From assembly GCF_900120165.1 (NCBI RefSeq), contig NZ_LT635475.1, positions 620,001 to 684,000 on the forward strand: DNA of 64,000 nucleotides, given 5' to 3'. The DNA comes from Ezakiella massiliensis (GTDB lineage Bacteria; Bacillota; Clostridia; Tissierellales; Peptoniphilaceae). Position numbers and translations under genes: made by a program. This document shows, in pieces, positions 9,824 through 18,143 of the stretch (position 1 is its first letter; every line of letters begins with the position of its first letter). A model generated the notes under the pieces. The model had not been told where the DNA came from, did no database searches, and saw only the letters and a program-made list of their open reading frames with translations.

Positions 9824-9852
9824 ATTATATACTTTTGCCAGACCATAGTCAA
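9824..9852 (-). promoter_or_regulatory. Promoter of the envelope operon
   Basis: Minus strand TTGACT, 17-bp spacer, TATAAT, 25 bp ahead of the glycosidase start. An inverted repeat AAGTATA / TATACTT overlaps the -10 box and may bind a regulator. Confidence 0.65.
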
Positions 9853-9993
9853 ATAAAATAGGCAAAAGACACCTAATTGTAAGCCATTTGTAACGATAAA
9901 TCATGTGGCGAAAACAAATACGCATACAGATTTCCTGCCTTTAATGTGGGCAAAATTTTTTCTTCACATATGTAATTATGTCTTTGCAAATAA

Positions 9994-10024
9994 AAAAGAG
10001 CCATACTTTTTGTATGACTCTTTT
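9994..10024 (-). terminator. Terminator after pcp
   Basis: Hairpin with arms AAAGAG(C)CATAC and GTATG(A)CTCTTT and a T5 loop, 18 bp downstream of the pcp stop. Otherwise the 243-bp gap between pcp and the glycosidase gene shows only the promoter at 9824. Confidence 0.75.
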
Positions 10025-10041
10025 AAAAATTTTTCAAAATT

Positions 10042-10683
10042 CTAGTGGGTTTTGCCACCTGTAACTTTGATGTCTGCATCGTTTTCAATAATGGCTTCAA
10101 TTGCTAGCTCAAGAGCTTTTACAATTGTGTCTAAAGCCATGGATGGCATATTCTTTTTGTCTGTAACTTGTTCAGGCAAAAATGGAATGTGGATAAAACC
10201 AGTTCTCATCTTTGGATTTTCAGTCGCAGCTATGTGGGCAACTCCATATAAAACGTGGTTGCAGATAAAGGTACCTGCTGTATTTGAAATGCTTGCAGGA
10301 ATTTTGCCTTCCTTGATGTGTTCAACCATAGCCTTGATTGGCAGAGTTGAAAAATAAGCGGCTGGGCCATCTTCGGCAACTTTTTCATCGATTGGTTGGT
10401 TGCCTTCGTTGTCTTTAATCCTGCAGTCATCGCAGTTAATGCCAACTCTTTCAACTGTAATGTCTGGTCTGCCACCAGCTTGGCCGATTGATAAAACTAC
10501 GTCTGGTTTTACTTCTTCAATCTTTTGTCTGATCTTATCAACAGATTTTCCAATTACTGTTGGAATTTCTAGCTTAATAATTTCTGCGCCCTTGATTTCA
10601 TCTGGTAATTTTTTTACAGATTCAATAGCAGGGTTAATGGATTCGCCTCCAAATGGGTCAAATCCTGTTACTAAAATTTTCAT
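10042..10683 (-). CDS. pcp: Pyrrolidone-carboxylate (pyroglutamyl) peptidase
   Basis: Cysteine peptidase that removes N-terminal pyroglutamate from peptides in the cytoplasm. 213 residues, normal length. The C15 triad is visible: Glu78 in [10 protein letters not shown], Cys141 in [11 protein letters not shown], His165 in [10 protein letters not shown]. It ends an operon with DUF969 and DUF979 membrane genes (21-bp gap). That association recurs in Firmicutes, and the membrane pair may import a pyroglutamyl or 5-oxoproline-related substrate; this is inference. Confidence 0.95.
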   Translation of the reverse strand: MKILVTGFDPFGGESINPAIESVKKLPDEIKGAEIIKLEIPTVIGKSVDKIRQKIEEVKPDVVLSIGQAGGRPDITVERVGINCDDCRIKDNEGNQPIDEKVAEDGPAAYFSTLPIKAMVEHIKEGKIPASISNTAGTFICNHVLYGVAHIAATENPKMRTGFIHIPFLPEQVTDKKNMPSMALDTIVKALELAIEAIIENDADIKVTGGKTH

Positions 10684-10703
10684 TAAATCACTCCTTTTTC
10701 AGT

Positions 10704-11699
10704 CTAAAAACCAAATACTAACATCAATATAATATGAACAAGAATGAGGGACAAGGCAACTGGAGCTTGAGCCTTCATAATTGCATATTCACTCTTTGTT
10801 TCGAGAATAGCTGCAGGAACAATATTAAAGTTTGCAGCCATAGGTGTCATAAGGGTACCGCAGTAACCGCAAGTCATGCCTAAGGCACCAATAACAGCTG
10901 GGTCGGCGCCGTTTGCAATTACAAATGGAATACCAACGCCAAGTGTAATAACGGTAAAAGCCGCAAAGGCATTACCCATAATCATTGTAAAGATGACCAT
11001 ACCCAAGCAGTAGGCGATTACGCCAAGAACTTTTGCTTCAGGAGGCACAATTGCAGCAACACCAGACCCGATAACTTCTCCAACTCCGGCAGCAGCAAAA
11101 ACTGTACCCAAAGCACCTAGAAGTTGTGGTAAAAGTGATGAAGAACCAATTGTCATAAGCATCTTTGCAGTGTCTTCCTTGGTTTCCTTGAACTTAGCCT
11201 TTGTAATAATTATAGCAATAATAATTGCAATTATTGATGAGAAGCCAAGTGTTTGAGCAGATGAGAATCCAAAGAAAACTAGACCAGCTTCAGTTTCACC
11301 TACAGGAACCTTAAAGCTCTTGAATTGAGCCATAATCATGGCAATAATACCAATAGAAAGTGCAGGAATAAAAATCTTGTTTCCTACTCTTTTGCCGTAA
11401 TTTACTTTTTGTTCTTCGCTTTGGTCTTCAAATTCGCCAACTTGAACTTGCTTGGTCAAAGTTAAAGCACCAAGGACTAGTAAAAGTCCGCCAACAATTG
11501 CTCCGCCGTGTTCAAGATTGTTAATTAAAAGCTTGCCTGTGCAGAACAAAAGACCAAGTAGAGTCCAGAAAAGAAAAGTTCCAGTAGGAGCCTTTTTGTT
11601 CTTGAGACCTCTAATACCGGTCATAATACAAACCAATCCACATAATACGTAGATGATTTCATCGATAATAACAGAATTTTCAGATATAAATTTAAACAT
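10704..11699 (-). CDS. DUF979 family membrane protein (putative transporter half)
   Basis: Polytopic inner-membrane protein of 331 residues with about nine hydrophobic segments, including a glycine-rich GVGEVIGSGVAAIVPPEA stretch and a C-terminal YCGTLMTPMAANFNIVPAA that looks like the re-entrant substrate loop of ion-transporter-superfamily permeases. Partner of the DUF969 gene, whose stop overlaps its start by 8 bp. Transport activity is inferred from topology and pairing; no substrate is established here. The adjacent pcp gene hints at pyroglutamyl peptides or 5-oxoproline. Confidence 0.85.
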   Translation of the reverse strand: MFKFISENSVIIDEIIYVLCGLVCIMTGIRGLKNKKAPTGTFLFWTLLGLLFCTGKLLINNLEHGGAIVGGLLLVLGALTLTKQVQVGEFEDQSEEQKVNYGKRVGNKIFIPALSIGIIAMIMAQFKSFKVPVGETEAGLVFFGFSSAQTLGFSSIIAIIIAIIITKAKFKETKEDTAKMLMTIGSSSLLPQLLGALGTVFAAAGVGEVIGSGVAAIVPPEAKVLGVIAYCLGMVIFTMIMGNAFAAFTVITLGVGIPFVIANGADPAVIGALGMTCGYCGTLMTPMAANFNIVPAAILETKSEYAIMKAQAPVALSLILVHIILMLVFGF

Positions 11700-12366
11700 T
11701 ACGCATCATGTCCTTTCTTAATTTTCTTTCATATAGATAGCATTGCAATAGAGCTAAAATTAGCATAGCAAGACCAGCTAAAATTGAAGACTTTGCGATG
11801 TCGCCATTTGTAACATCGTAACCAGCTTGGTTAAGAGTACCTTGAATTAAAAGTACACCAGAAGCTACAGGGAAAATATTTTGTCCAAAAAAGTTTCCGT
11901 AGTTTTCTGCAGCACCAGCTAGACCTTTAAGTTCATCTAACCTCTTTTCTGAAAGATCAACCTTCTTTGTGGCAGCGCCTTCAGCCATAGGTAGGATAAG
12001 TGGTCTAACAAATTGAACGTGACCACCAAGTCTGAGTGACAAAGCAGCTGCAGCCCATCTAATTAAAATATAAAGGCCAACCACGCCACCAGCACTTGCT
12101 GATTTCATCTTTTGAATAGCTTCTGCCGCCCTATCCTTTAGTCCATACCTTTCCATAATAGCGATCAAAGGTAAAGATAAGAAGAAAAGTGACATGTATC
12201 TGTTGTTTACAAAGCCCTTTCCAATTATATCCAGCACTTCTAAAAATGGAATACCAGCGATTAAACCAGTAACCAAACCGGATATAAGAACCACTGCTAC
12301 AACGTCAAGTTTAAGTACAAAGCCTAAAACTATGAGCAGTACGCCAATTAATACCCAATAGTTCAT
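11692..12366 (-). CDS. DUF969 family membrane protein (putative transporter half)
   Basis: 224-residue polytopic membrane protein with hydrophobic segments at about 5-45, 55-70, 95-115 and 175-215. It has features common to DUF969: an early LIGVLLIVLGF segment and a central ENYGNFFGQNIFPVASG stretch. First gene of DUF969-DUF979-pcp; a good AGGAGG site precedes ATG 12366. Upstream DNA is very AT-rich with several TATAAT-like boxes (around 12400-12475), but no clean -35 was found. Confidence 0.85.
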   Translation of the reverse strand: MNYWVLIGVLLIVLGFVLKLDVVAVVLISGLVTGLIAGIPFLEVLDIIGKGFVNNRYMSLFFLSLPLIAIMERYGLKDRAAEAIQKMKSASAGGVVGLYILIRWAAAALSLRLGGHVQFVRPLILPMAEGAATKKVDLSEKRLDELKGLAGAAENYGNFFGQNIFPVASGVLLIQGTLNQAGYDVTNGDIAKSSILAGLAMLILALLQCYLYERKLRKDMMRNV

Positions 12367-12593
12367 ACAAGAACCTCCTTAAATAAATTTGATTTTTTAG
12401 AATAATCATAAATTCAAGCGCCGCATAAATTATAATAATAGAATAAAACATAATATACACTTCACCTGATTAAATTATACCCTTTGATAAAATACATAAA
12501 ACAATAAAAATAAAAAAATGTTAAAATAAAATAAAATTTACAAATGAGTGCAAGGACAAATATAAGGCATAAAATTAAATACATAATTTTTCG

Positions 12594-12720
12594 ATTTTAA
12601 TCCGCACAAATTTTGAAACGGAGGCATGGCCCCCCCAATTTTTAATGGCGACCATTTCAGTATCGCCTCTACAGGAAATTGACCTCTTGGGCTAGGGCTT
12701 CAAAATTTGATGAATTTCTG
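12594..12720. other. GC-richer structured intergenic element, part 1
   Basis: Perfect 11-bp inverted arms CAAATTTTGAA (12607-12617) and TTCAAAATTTG (12699-12709) enclose weaker internal pairings such as GAGGC/GCCTC and GGCGA/TCGCC. The segment is clearly richer in G and C than the flanks. No open frame of useful length with a ribosome site is present. It could be an old mobile-element end, a non-autonomous repeat or a structured leader of the DUF969 operon. Confidence 0.55.
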
Positions 12721-12731
12721 CAGGATGAGGA

Positions 12732-12794
12732 AAACTAAAAAATATGGCCGAAATGAATCGGCCGCTACCAACGCTCCGCGTTATTTTTTAGTTT
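12732..12794. other. Three-way-junction inverted repeat
   Basis: Perfect 13-bp outer stem (AAACTAAAAAATA with TATTTTTTAGTTT) closing two inner hairpins, GGCCG-N8-CGGCC at 12746-12763 and AACGC-TCC-GCGTT at 12770-12782. The fold is clean on either strand. It lies just beyond the tuf terminator and upstream of DUF969. Function unknown. Confidence 0.6.
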
Positions 12795-12812
12795 CTATTT
12801 TATCCCATCAAA

Positions 12813-12840
12813 AAAGCAACCACATTTAAATGGTTGCTTT
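12813..12840 (-). terminator. Terminator of the str operon
   Basis: Ten-pair hairpin AAAGCAACCA / TGGTTGCTTT with an A/T loop, with runs of T on the minus strand side. It lies about 170 bp below the tuf stop, so tuf mRNA has a long structured 3' UTR. Confidence 0.8.
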
Positions 12841-12892
12841 TATTATCTTCTGTATATTTTGGTAAGAACATCTCTACCAAAATTTGCGAGAA

Positions 12893-12995
12893 AAATTCGA
12901 TGAAAAACGCGCAGTACAGAATTTTTGCGAGTGAGGTGTACAGATGGTACTCCGCAGCGAGCAAATAATTCGAAACAAGCGTTTTTCGCGAATTT
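12893..12995 (-). repeat. Nested-hairpin 3' UTR element, copy A (tuf)
   Basis: Three nested inverted segments: outer arms AATTCGATGAAAAACGC and GCGTTTTTCGCGAATT, middle GAATTTTTGC and GAGCAAATAATTC, inner GGTGTAC and GTACTCC. A related element with the same order and a conserved core lies below groEL at 22381-22510. A further 8-bp hairpin (TTTTGGTA/TACCAAAA, 12857-12882) sits between this element and the terminator. Confidence 0.65.
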
Positions 12996-13009
12996 AGCCG
13001 TAAATTTTA

Positions 13010-14203
13010 TTATTCTACGATTTCTGTAACAACACCTGCGCCTACTGTACGGCCTCCCTCACGAATAGCGAACTTTAATCCCTTTTCTATAGCGATTGGT
13101 GTGATGAGTTCGATTGTGAATCTTGCGTTGTCTCCTGGCATTACCATTTCTACGCCTTCTTCTAGTTCGATGTTTCCTGTTACGTCTGTTGTTCTGAAGT
13201 AGAATTGTGGTCTGTAGCCGTTGAAGAATGGTGTGTGTCTTCCGCCTTCTTCTTTGGTTAGGACGTATACTTCTGCTTTGAATTTGGTGTGTGCTTTGAT
13301 TGTTTTTGGTGCTGCTAAGACTTGTCCTCTTTCGATTTCGTCTCTTTGTACACCTCTTAGTAGTACACCGATGTTGTCTCCTGCTTCTGCTTGGTCGAGG
13401 AGTTTTCTAAACATTTCTACGCCTGTTACTACTACGTCTCTTGGTTGGTCTGTTAGGCCTACTAGTTCTACTGTGTCGCCTACTTTGACTGTTCCTCTTT
13501 CTACTCTTCCTGTGGCTACTGTTCCACGGCCGGTGATTGTGAAGACGTCTTCTACTGGCATTAGGAATGGTTGGTCTGTTGCTCTTTCTGGTGTTGGGAT
13601 CCATTCGTCTACTGCTTCCATGAGTTTTACGATTTTATCTCCCCATTCTCCGTCTGGATCTTCTAGTGCTTTTAGGGCTGATCCTACTACGATTGGTGTG
13701 TTGTCCCCATCGAAGTCGTATTCTGAGAGCATTTCTCTTACTTCCATTTCTACTAGTTCGATTAGTTCTGGGTCGTCTACTTGGTCTTCTTTATTTAAGA
13801 ATACTACCATTTTTGGTACGCCTACTTGTCTGGCTAGTAGGATGTGTTCTCTTGTTTGTGGCATTGGTCCGTCTGCTGCACTTACGATTAGGATTGCGCC
13901 GTCCATTTGGGCTGCACCTGTGATCATGTTCTTTACGTAGTCAGCGTGGCCTGGACAGTCTACGTGTGCGTAGTGTCTGTTTGGTGTTTCGTATTCTACG
14001 TGTGAGGTTGAGATTGTGATTCCTCTTTCTCTTTCTTCTGGTGCTTTGTCGATGTGTGCATAGTCGATGAATTCACCCGAGCCAAATCTCTTGTTTAATA
14101 CAAGTGTGATTGCTGCTGTTGTTGTTGTTTTACCGTGGTCAACGTGTCCGATTGTACCGATGTTGACATGCGGTTTGGTTCTTTCAAATTTTTCTTTTGC
14201 CAT
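13010..14203 (-). CDS. tuf: Elongation factor Tu
   Basis: GTPase that delivers aminoacyl-tRNA to the ribosome. 397 residues, full length. P-loop GHVDHGKTT (about residues 19-27), switch [14 protein letters not shown] for guanine binding, and C-terminal beta-barrel ending in AGVVTEIVE. Strong AGGT-type ribosome site, 23 bp after fusA. Last gene of rpsL-rpsG-fusA-tuf. Long open frames antisense to it are codon-bias artefacts. Confidence 0.98.
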   Translation of the reverse strand: MAKEKFERTKPHVNIGTIGHVDHGKTTTTAAITLVLNKRFGSGEFIDYAHIDKAPEERERGITISTSHVEYETPNRHYAHVDCPGHADYVKNMITGAAQMDGAILIVSAADGPMPQTREHILLARQVGVPKMVVFLNKEDQVDDPELIELVEMEVREMLSEYDFDGDNTPIVVGSALKALEDPDGEWGDKIVKLMEAVDEWIPTPERATDQPFLMPVEDVFTITGRGTVATGRVERGTVKVGDTVELVGLTDQPRDVVVTGVEMFRKLLDQAEAGDNIGVLLRGVQRDEIERGQVLAAPKTIKAHTKFKAEVYVLTKEEGGRHTPFFNGYRPQFYFRTTDVTGNIELEEGVEMVMPGDNARFTIELITPIAIEKGLKFAIREGGRTVGAGVVTEIVE

Positions 14204-14226
14204 TATAAATTACCTCCAAATATATA

Positions 14227-16293
14227 TTAATCTTGTTTTTTACTTAATTCGTCTGCAATGCTCTTTGGAACTGGTTCATAGTGGTCAAATTCCATTGAGT
14301 AGTTTGCACGACCTTGTGTGTTTGAACGCAAGCTTGTTGCATATCCGAACATTTCGCTTAGTGGAACGAATCCGTGAATTGTTTGTAATCCATTTTCTAG
14401 TTCCATGCCGTCGATTCTGCCACGTCTACCGTTTACGTCTCCCATTACGTCTCCTAGATATTCTTCTGGAGTTGTGATTTCAACCTTCATCATTGGTTCA
14501 AGTAGGGTTGGGCTGGCTTTTTGTAAAGCATCTTTTACTGCCATTGAACCGGCGATCTTAAAGGCCATTTCTGAGGAGTCAACATCGTGGTAGGATCCGT
14601 CAAAGAGTGTTACCTTTACGTCTAGTACTGGGTATCCTGCGATAATACCGCTTTCTAAAGCTTCTTGAACACCGGCGTCTACGCTGCCGATGAATTCCTT
14701 AGGAATAACACCACCGACGATTGCGTTAACAAATTCGTAGCCCTTGCCTGGTTCTTGTGGTTCAACTCTGAGTTTACAGTGTCCGTATTGTCCGTGACCA
14801 CCTGTTTGACGAACGTATTTTGCTTCAGCTTCTGCTGAGGATGTGATTGATTCTTTGTAAGCAACTTGTGGGTTACCAACATTAGCTTCAACCTTAAATT
14901 CTCTTAATAGTCTGTCAACGATGATGTCAAGGTGAAGTTCACCCATACCTGCGATAATTGTTTGACCTGTTTCATGGTCTGTGTAGGTCTTAAATGTTGG
15001 GTCTTCTTCTGCAAGTTTAACAAGTGCGATACTCATCTTTTCTTGTGAAGCCTTGGTCTTTGGTTCGATAGCAACTGAGATAACTGGTTCTGGGAATTCC
15101 ATGTTTTCTAGAATTACTGGTGCTTCTTCAGCACAGAGTGTATCCCCTGTTGTTGTGAATTTTAGACCTACAGCTGCACCGATTGCACCTGCGTGTAGTT
15201 CTTCAACTTCTTCACGTTTATTTGCGTGCATGAGTAGAATTCTACCGATTCTTTCTCTCTTGCCCTTGGTTGAGTTGTAGACATATGATCCTGATTTTAT
15301 TGATCCTGAATATATTCTGAAGTAAGCGAGCTTACCTACGAATGGGTCTGTAACAATCTTAAATGCTAGAGCACTTAGTGGATCGTCATCGCCTGCGTGT
15401 CTGGTAATTTCGTTTCCTTCAGCATCAACACCTTCAATAGCTGGTACGTCTAGTGGACTTGGCATATATGCAACGATTGCGTCAAGTAGAGGTTGAACCC
15501 CCTTGTTCTTATATGCTGATCCGCAAAGTACTGGTGTGATTGAGTTAGCAACTGTTGCCTTTCTGAGGGCTGCTACGATTTTTTCTTCAGGAACTTCTTC
15601 TCCTTCTAGGAACATCATCATGATTTCATCATCGTAGTCTGAAATTGATTCTATTAATTTTTCTCTGTATTCATCAGCTAGATCTCTTAAATCTTCTGGA
15701 ATTTCTTCTTCTCTTATATCGTTACCAAGGTCATCGTAGTAAACTTCAGCTTTCATTTTAACTAAGTCTACAATGCCCTTGAAATAATCTTCTTTACCGA
15801 TTGGTAATTGAATCGGAACTGGATTTGCTCCAAGTCTTTCCTTCATCATTCTGATTGCACGGAAGAAGTCTGCACCCGTTCTATCCATTTTGTTTACGAA
15901 TGCAATTCTTGGAACTTTATATTTATCAGCTTGGCGCCATACAGTTTCACTTTGAGGTTCAACACCACCCTTTGCACAGAATAGTGCAACGGCACCGTCT
16001 AGGATACGAAGTGAACGTTCTACTTCAACTGTGAAGTCAACGTGGCCTGGGGTATCGATTATGTTTAATTGATAATCGTGCCAGAAAGCTGTTGTAGCAG
16101 CTGAGGTAATTGTGATACCTCTTTCTTGCTCTTGAGCCATCCAGTCCATTTGAGCTGCACCTTCGTGAGTTTCACCAATCTTGTGAATCTTACCTGTGTA
16201 GAACAAAATTCTTTCCGTAGTGGTTGTTTTACCTGCGTCGATGTGGGCCATAATTCCGATATTTCTTAGCTTTTCTAATGGTGTAACCGCCAT
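14227..16293 (-). CDS. fusA: Elongation factor G
   Basis: Translocase GTPase, 688 residues. P-loop [15 protein letters not shown] near residues 17-30, [18 protein letters not shown], and C-terminal domains IV-V with GGHGQYGHC and [13 protein letters not shown]. Located 18 bp after rpsG in the str operon. Normal length and motifs; no sign of resistance-type or mobile origin. Confidence 0.98.
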   Translation of the reverse strand: MAVTPLEKLRNIGIMAHIDAGKTTTTERILFYTGKIHKIGETHEGAAQMDWMAQEQERGITITSAATTAFWHDYQLNIIDTPGHVDFTVEVERSLRILDGAVALFCAKGGVEPQSETVWRQADKYKVPRIAFVNKMDRTGADFFRAIRMMKERLGANPVPIQLPIGKEDYFKGIVDLVKMKAEVYYDDLGNDIREEEIPEDLRDLADEYREKLIESISDYDDEIMMMFLEGEEVPEEKIVAALRKATVANSITPVLCGSAYKNKGVQPLLDAIVAYMPSPLDVPAIEGVDAEGNEITRHAGDDDPLSALAFKIVTDPFVGKLAYFRIYSGSIKSGSYVYNSTKGKRERIGRILLMHANKREEVEELHAGAIGAAVGLKFTTTGDTLCAEEAPVILENMEFPEPVISVAIEPKTKASQEKMSIALVKLAEEDPTFKTYTDHETGQTIIAGMGELHLDIIVDRLLREFKVEANVGNPQVAYKESITSSAEAEAKYVRQTGGHGQYGHCKLRVEPQEPGKGYEFVNAIVGGVIPKEFIGSVDAGVQEALESGIIAGYPVLDVKVTLFDGSYHDVDSSEMAFKIAGSMAVKDALQKASPTLLEPMMKVEITTPEEYLGDVMGDVNGRRGRIDGMELENGLQTIHGFVPLSEMFGYATSLRSNTQGRANYSMEFDHYEPVPKSIADELSKKQD

Positions 16294-16311
16294 CTTGCCT
16301 CCTTATTATAA

Positions 16312-16782
16312 TTAGTATCTATAGCTTGCAAATGCCTTGTTAGCTTCTGCCATCTTGTGCATTTCGTCACGTTTTTTGACAGCGCCACCTTGGTTATTTG
16401 TAGCATCTAGGATTTCTTTTGCTAGTCTTTCAACCATGGTTCTTTCGCTTCTCTTTCTTGAGAAAACTGTTAACCATCTTAATCCTAGTGTTTGTCTTCT
16501 TTCAGGTCTAACTTCCATCGGTACAAGGTAGTTTGCCCCACCGATTCTTCTTGCCTTAACCTCTAGTACTGGCATAATGTTGTTTAATGCCTTGTGAAAT
16601 ACTTCTAGAGGATCTTCACCTGTTTTTTCTCCAACATATTCAAATGCTCCATAGACGATTTCTTGGGCAATACCCTTTTTACCGTCAAGCATGATGTTGT
16701 TAATTAATTTTGTTACCACCACATCATCATAAATTGGATCTGGTAGTACTTCTCTTTTAGGAATGTGACCTTTTCTTGACAT
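16312..16782 (-). CDS. rpsG: 30S ribosomal protein S7
   Basis: Primary 16S rRNA binding protein that nucleates 30S head assembly. 156 residues, standard length, beginning [12 protein letters not shown] and with the family stretch [15 protein letters not shown]. Good AAGGAGGG ribosome site. In E. coli S7 represses its own operon by binding the S12-S7 gap; here that gap (16783-16886) contains a hairpin, CTCATATCC / GGGATGTGAG on the minus strand, that could serve the same end. Confidence 0.97.
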   Translation of the reverse strand: MSRKGHIPKREVLPDPIYDDVVVTKLINNIMLDGKKGIAQEIVYGAFEYVGEKTGEDPLEVFHKALNNIMPVLEVKARRIGGANYLVPMEVRPERRQTLGLRWLTVFSRKRSERTMVERLAKEILDATNNQGGAVKKRDEMHKMAEANKAFASYRY

Positions 16783-16886
16783 TCTCTTCCCTCCTTAACA
16801 TAAATTAATTCATTGGTACTCGCATTTTTTTGCGTGTGTCCAAGCTCACATCCCTCATGATAAAAGGATATGAGTTTTCGCGTTAA

Positions 16887-17297
16887 TTATTTCGCTCTTT
16901 TAGCGCCGTATTTTGAACGGCCTTGTTTTCTCTTGTCAACGCCAGATGCGTCTAGAGAACCACGTACAACGTGATAACGTACACCAGGTAAGTCCTTAAC
17001 ACGGCCTCCTCTTAATAGAACAACAGAGTGTTCTTGAAGGTTGTGTCCGATACCAGGAATGTATGCTAGAACTTCTGCACCGTTTGTCAAACGTACACGA
17101 GCAACTTTTCTCAAAGCTGAGTTAGGTTTTTTAGGTGTAACAGTTCTTACAGCAACACAAACTCCACGTTTTTGTGGTGAGTTTACTGGTGTGTTTCTCT
17201 TTTGAAGAGTGTTGAAGTTATATCCAAGAGCTGGTGTCTTAGATTTCTTAACAACTTTCTTTCTGCCTTGTTTAATTAATTGATTAATTGTTGGCAT
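16887..17297 (-). CDS. rpsL: 30S ribosomal protein S12
   Basis: Decoding-centre protein, 136 residues from ATG 17297, with AGGAGG seven bases upstream. A frame that extends back to 17402 would cross the promoter and is not credible. Conserved [11 protein letters not shown] start, KTPALGYNF (the first streptomycin loop; residue K in KTPA is the usual sensitive type) and [13 protein letters not shown]. First gene of the str operon, which here starts without rpoBC or a L7Ae-like gene upstream within the visible DNA. Confidence 0.97.
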   Translation of the reverse strand: MPTINQLIKQGRKKVVKKSKTPALGYNFNTLQKRNTPVNSPQKRGVCVAVRTVTPKKPNSALRKVARVRLTNGAEVLAYIPGIGHNLQEHSVVLLRGGRVKDLPGVRYHVVRGSLDASGVDKRKQGRSKYGAKRAK

Positions 17298-17354
17298 ATC
17301 CATCCTCCTTTTCCTTTTATCTATAGTGCGCTCATCTTTACAAGCACACCCATA

Positions 17355-17383
17355 ATAATAACACGACCAATAAAAAAAGTCAA
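17355..17383 (-). promoter_or_regulatory. str operon promoter P2
   Basis: Minus strand TTGACT, 17-bp spacer, TATTAT, about 58 bp before the rpsL start. Confidence 0.55.
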
Positions 17384-17431
17384 GCTTTTTCACGCCCGAC
17401 AAAGTTTAAAGTCCTGTTGAATTACAAATAA

Positions 17432-17459
17432 ATTATAACAGATAATTTTAAAATGTCAA
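17432..17459 (-). promoter_or_regulatory. str operon promoter P1
   Basis: Minus strand TTGACA, 16-bp spacer, TATAAT; near-consensus and about 135 bp upstream of rpsL. It gives a long leader for the operon. Confidence 0.7.
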
Positions 17460-17508
17460 ATTTAAAAATAAAATAAATTTTACTTTACTATAAAAAACAA
17501 ATAAATAA

Positions 17509-17537
17509 TTGCATTTTTAAATTAAATGTGATATAAT
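17509..17537 (+). promoter_or_regulatory. Promoter of the tandem small-peptide operon
   Basis: TTGCAT, 17-bp spacer, TATAAT preceded by TGA, an extended -10. It points away from the str operon. The expected start near 17544 leaves a leader of about 85 bases. Confidence 0.75.
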
Positions 17538-17576
17538 AACGTTGATGAGTAGTGGCAGTTTAATATTAAAATCCTT

Positions 17577-17626
17577 TTAGTATTATCAAACATTAAGGAG
17601 GTTAGTATTATCAAACATTAAGGAGG
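17577..17626 (+). repeat. Perfect 25-bp tandem duplication carrying the ribosome site
   Basis: Two identical, directly adjacent 25-bp copies (17577-17601 and 17602-17626), each ending in AAGGAGG. The second AGGAGG lies four bases before the ATG at 17631. The first copy has no start codon in range, so the duplication leaves a decoy or standby ribosome site in the leader. Confidence 0.9.
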
Positions 17627-17630
17627 CTCT

Positions 17631-17744
17631 ATGGAGAAATTATTGTGGGCAAACCTATTGCAATTTGCACTTGCTCTTGTCAAGATTGGCCTTTTGTGGA
17701 TGATCTTAAAAGAGCTCAAAGTAAAAAAGATGAGGAGGCTTTAA
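17631..17744 (+). CDS. Small hydrophobic peptide A (37 aa)
   Basis: 37-residue peptide beginning MEKLLWANLLQFALAL and ending KELKVKKMRRL: a short N-terminus, one hydrophobic helix of about 22 residues with two Trp, and a strongly basic tail. It has a perfect ribosome site and dedicated promoter, and shares a transcript with peptide B, whose AGGAGG lies inside the last codons of this gene. The two share an LLW-x-I/L-x-K pattern at the inner end of the helix. No known family recognised; membrane toxin, leaderless bacteriocin-like or regulatory peptide are all possible. Confidence 0.7.
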   Translation: MEKLLWANLLQFALALVKIGLLWMILKELKVKKMRRL

Positions 17745-17745
17745 T

Positions 17746-17868
17746 ATGGACGGCTTAAGTCAAATGAGATTGTACAATTTCTTATCACTATTTGTATTTA
17801 GGATCCTACCGGATTTAATTCAAATTTTCCTCTTGTGGAAAATTTATAAATATGTAAAAGAGGACTAA
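17746..17868 (+). CDS. Small hydrophobic peptide B (40 aa)
   Basis: 40-residue peptide beginning MDGLSQMRLYNFLSLFVF and ending LLWKIYKYVKED. A helix of about 22 hydrophobic residues containing Arg, Pro and Asp in its first half is followed by a charged tail. AGGAGG eight bases before ATG 17746; one base separates it from the stop of peptide A, so translation is probably coupled. It looks like a diverged relative of peptide A. Terminated by a very strong hairpin 22 bp later. Function not recognised. Confidence 0.7.
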   Translation: MDGLSQMRLYNFLSLFVFRILPDLIQIFLLWKIYKYVKED

Positions 17869-17889
17869 TCATTTTCTTTCTTTTTTTAG

Positions 17890-17930
17890 CAAAAGCTAGC
17901 TTACGATTTGTAAGCTAGCTTTTGTTTTCT
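17890..17930 (+). terminator. Terminator of the small-peptide operon
   Basis: Perfect 15-pair stem, CAAAAGCTAGCTTAC and its complement, with a five-base loop, then TTTTC. A/T runs on both sides mean it may also stop the minus-strand copA-copZ transcript. Confidence 0.9.
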
Positions 17931-17951
17931 TTAGATTAATTTTTTTAAAAC

Positions 17952-18143
17952 TTATTTTACGTCAAAGCCGATAGCTTCGATTGCTTTTTCTACCAAGTTC
18001 TTTGGGATGAGTCCTTCATATTCTGCAAAACCTTCTTCTAGGTTTACAATTACGTTTTTGATACCTGGAATTTTTTCCATAGCTTCCTTAACTGACTTTA
18101 CACAATTTTCACATGTCATTCCCTTGATATTAATTCTTTCCAT
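17952..18143 (-). CDS. copZ: Copper chaperone CopZ-like HMA protein
   Basis: 63-residue heavy-metal-associated domain protein that carries Cu(I) to the P-type ATPase. Metal site is GMTCENC (Cys11, Cys14). The ATG overlaps the copA stop by one base, so the pair is translationally coupled. No CsoR or CopY repressor gene and no obvious operator is seen within the window, so regulation is unknown. Confidence 0.92.
   Translation of the reverse strand: MERINIKGMTCENCVKSVKEAMEKIPGIKNVIVNLEEGFAEYEGLIPKNLVEKAIEAIGFDVK

Noticed and set aside
13221..13940. Long open frames antisense to tuf, groEL, metH and the surface protein
   Set aside because: They exactly shadow well-conserved genes, lack ribosome sites and have unnatural composition; codon bias of the sense gene explains them.
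17298..17402. N-terminal extension of rpsL (35 extra residues)
   Set aside because: It overlaps promoter P2, has no ribosome site and is absent from S12 proteins.
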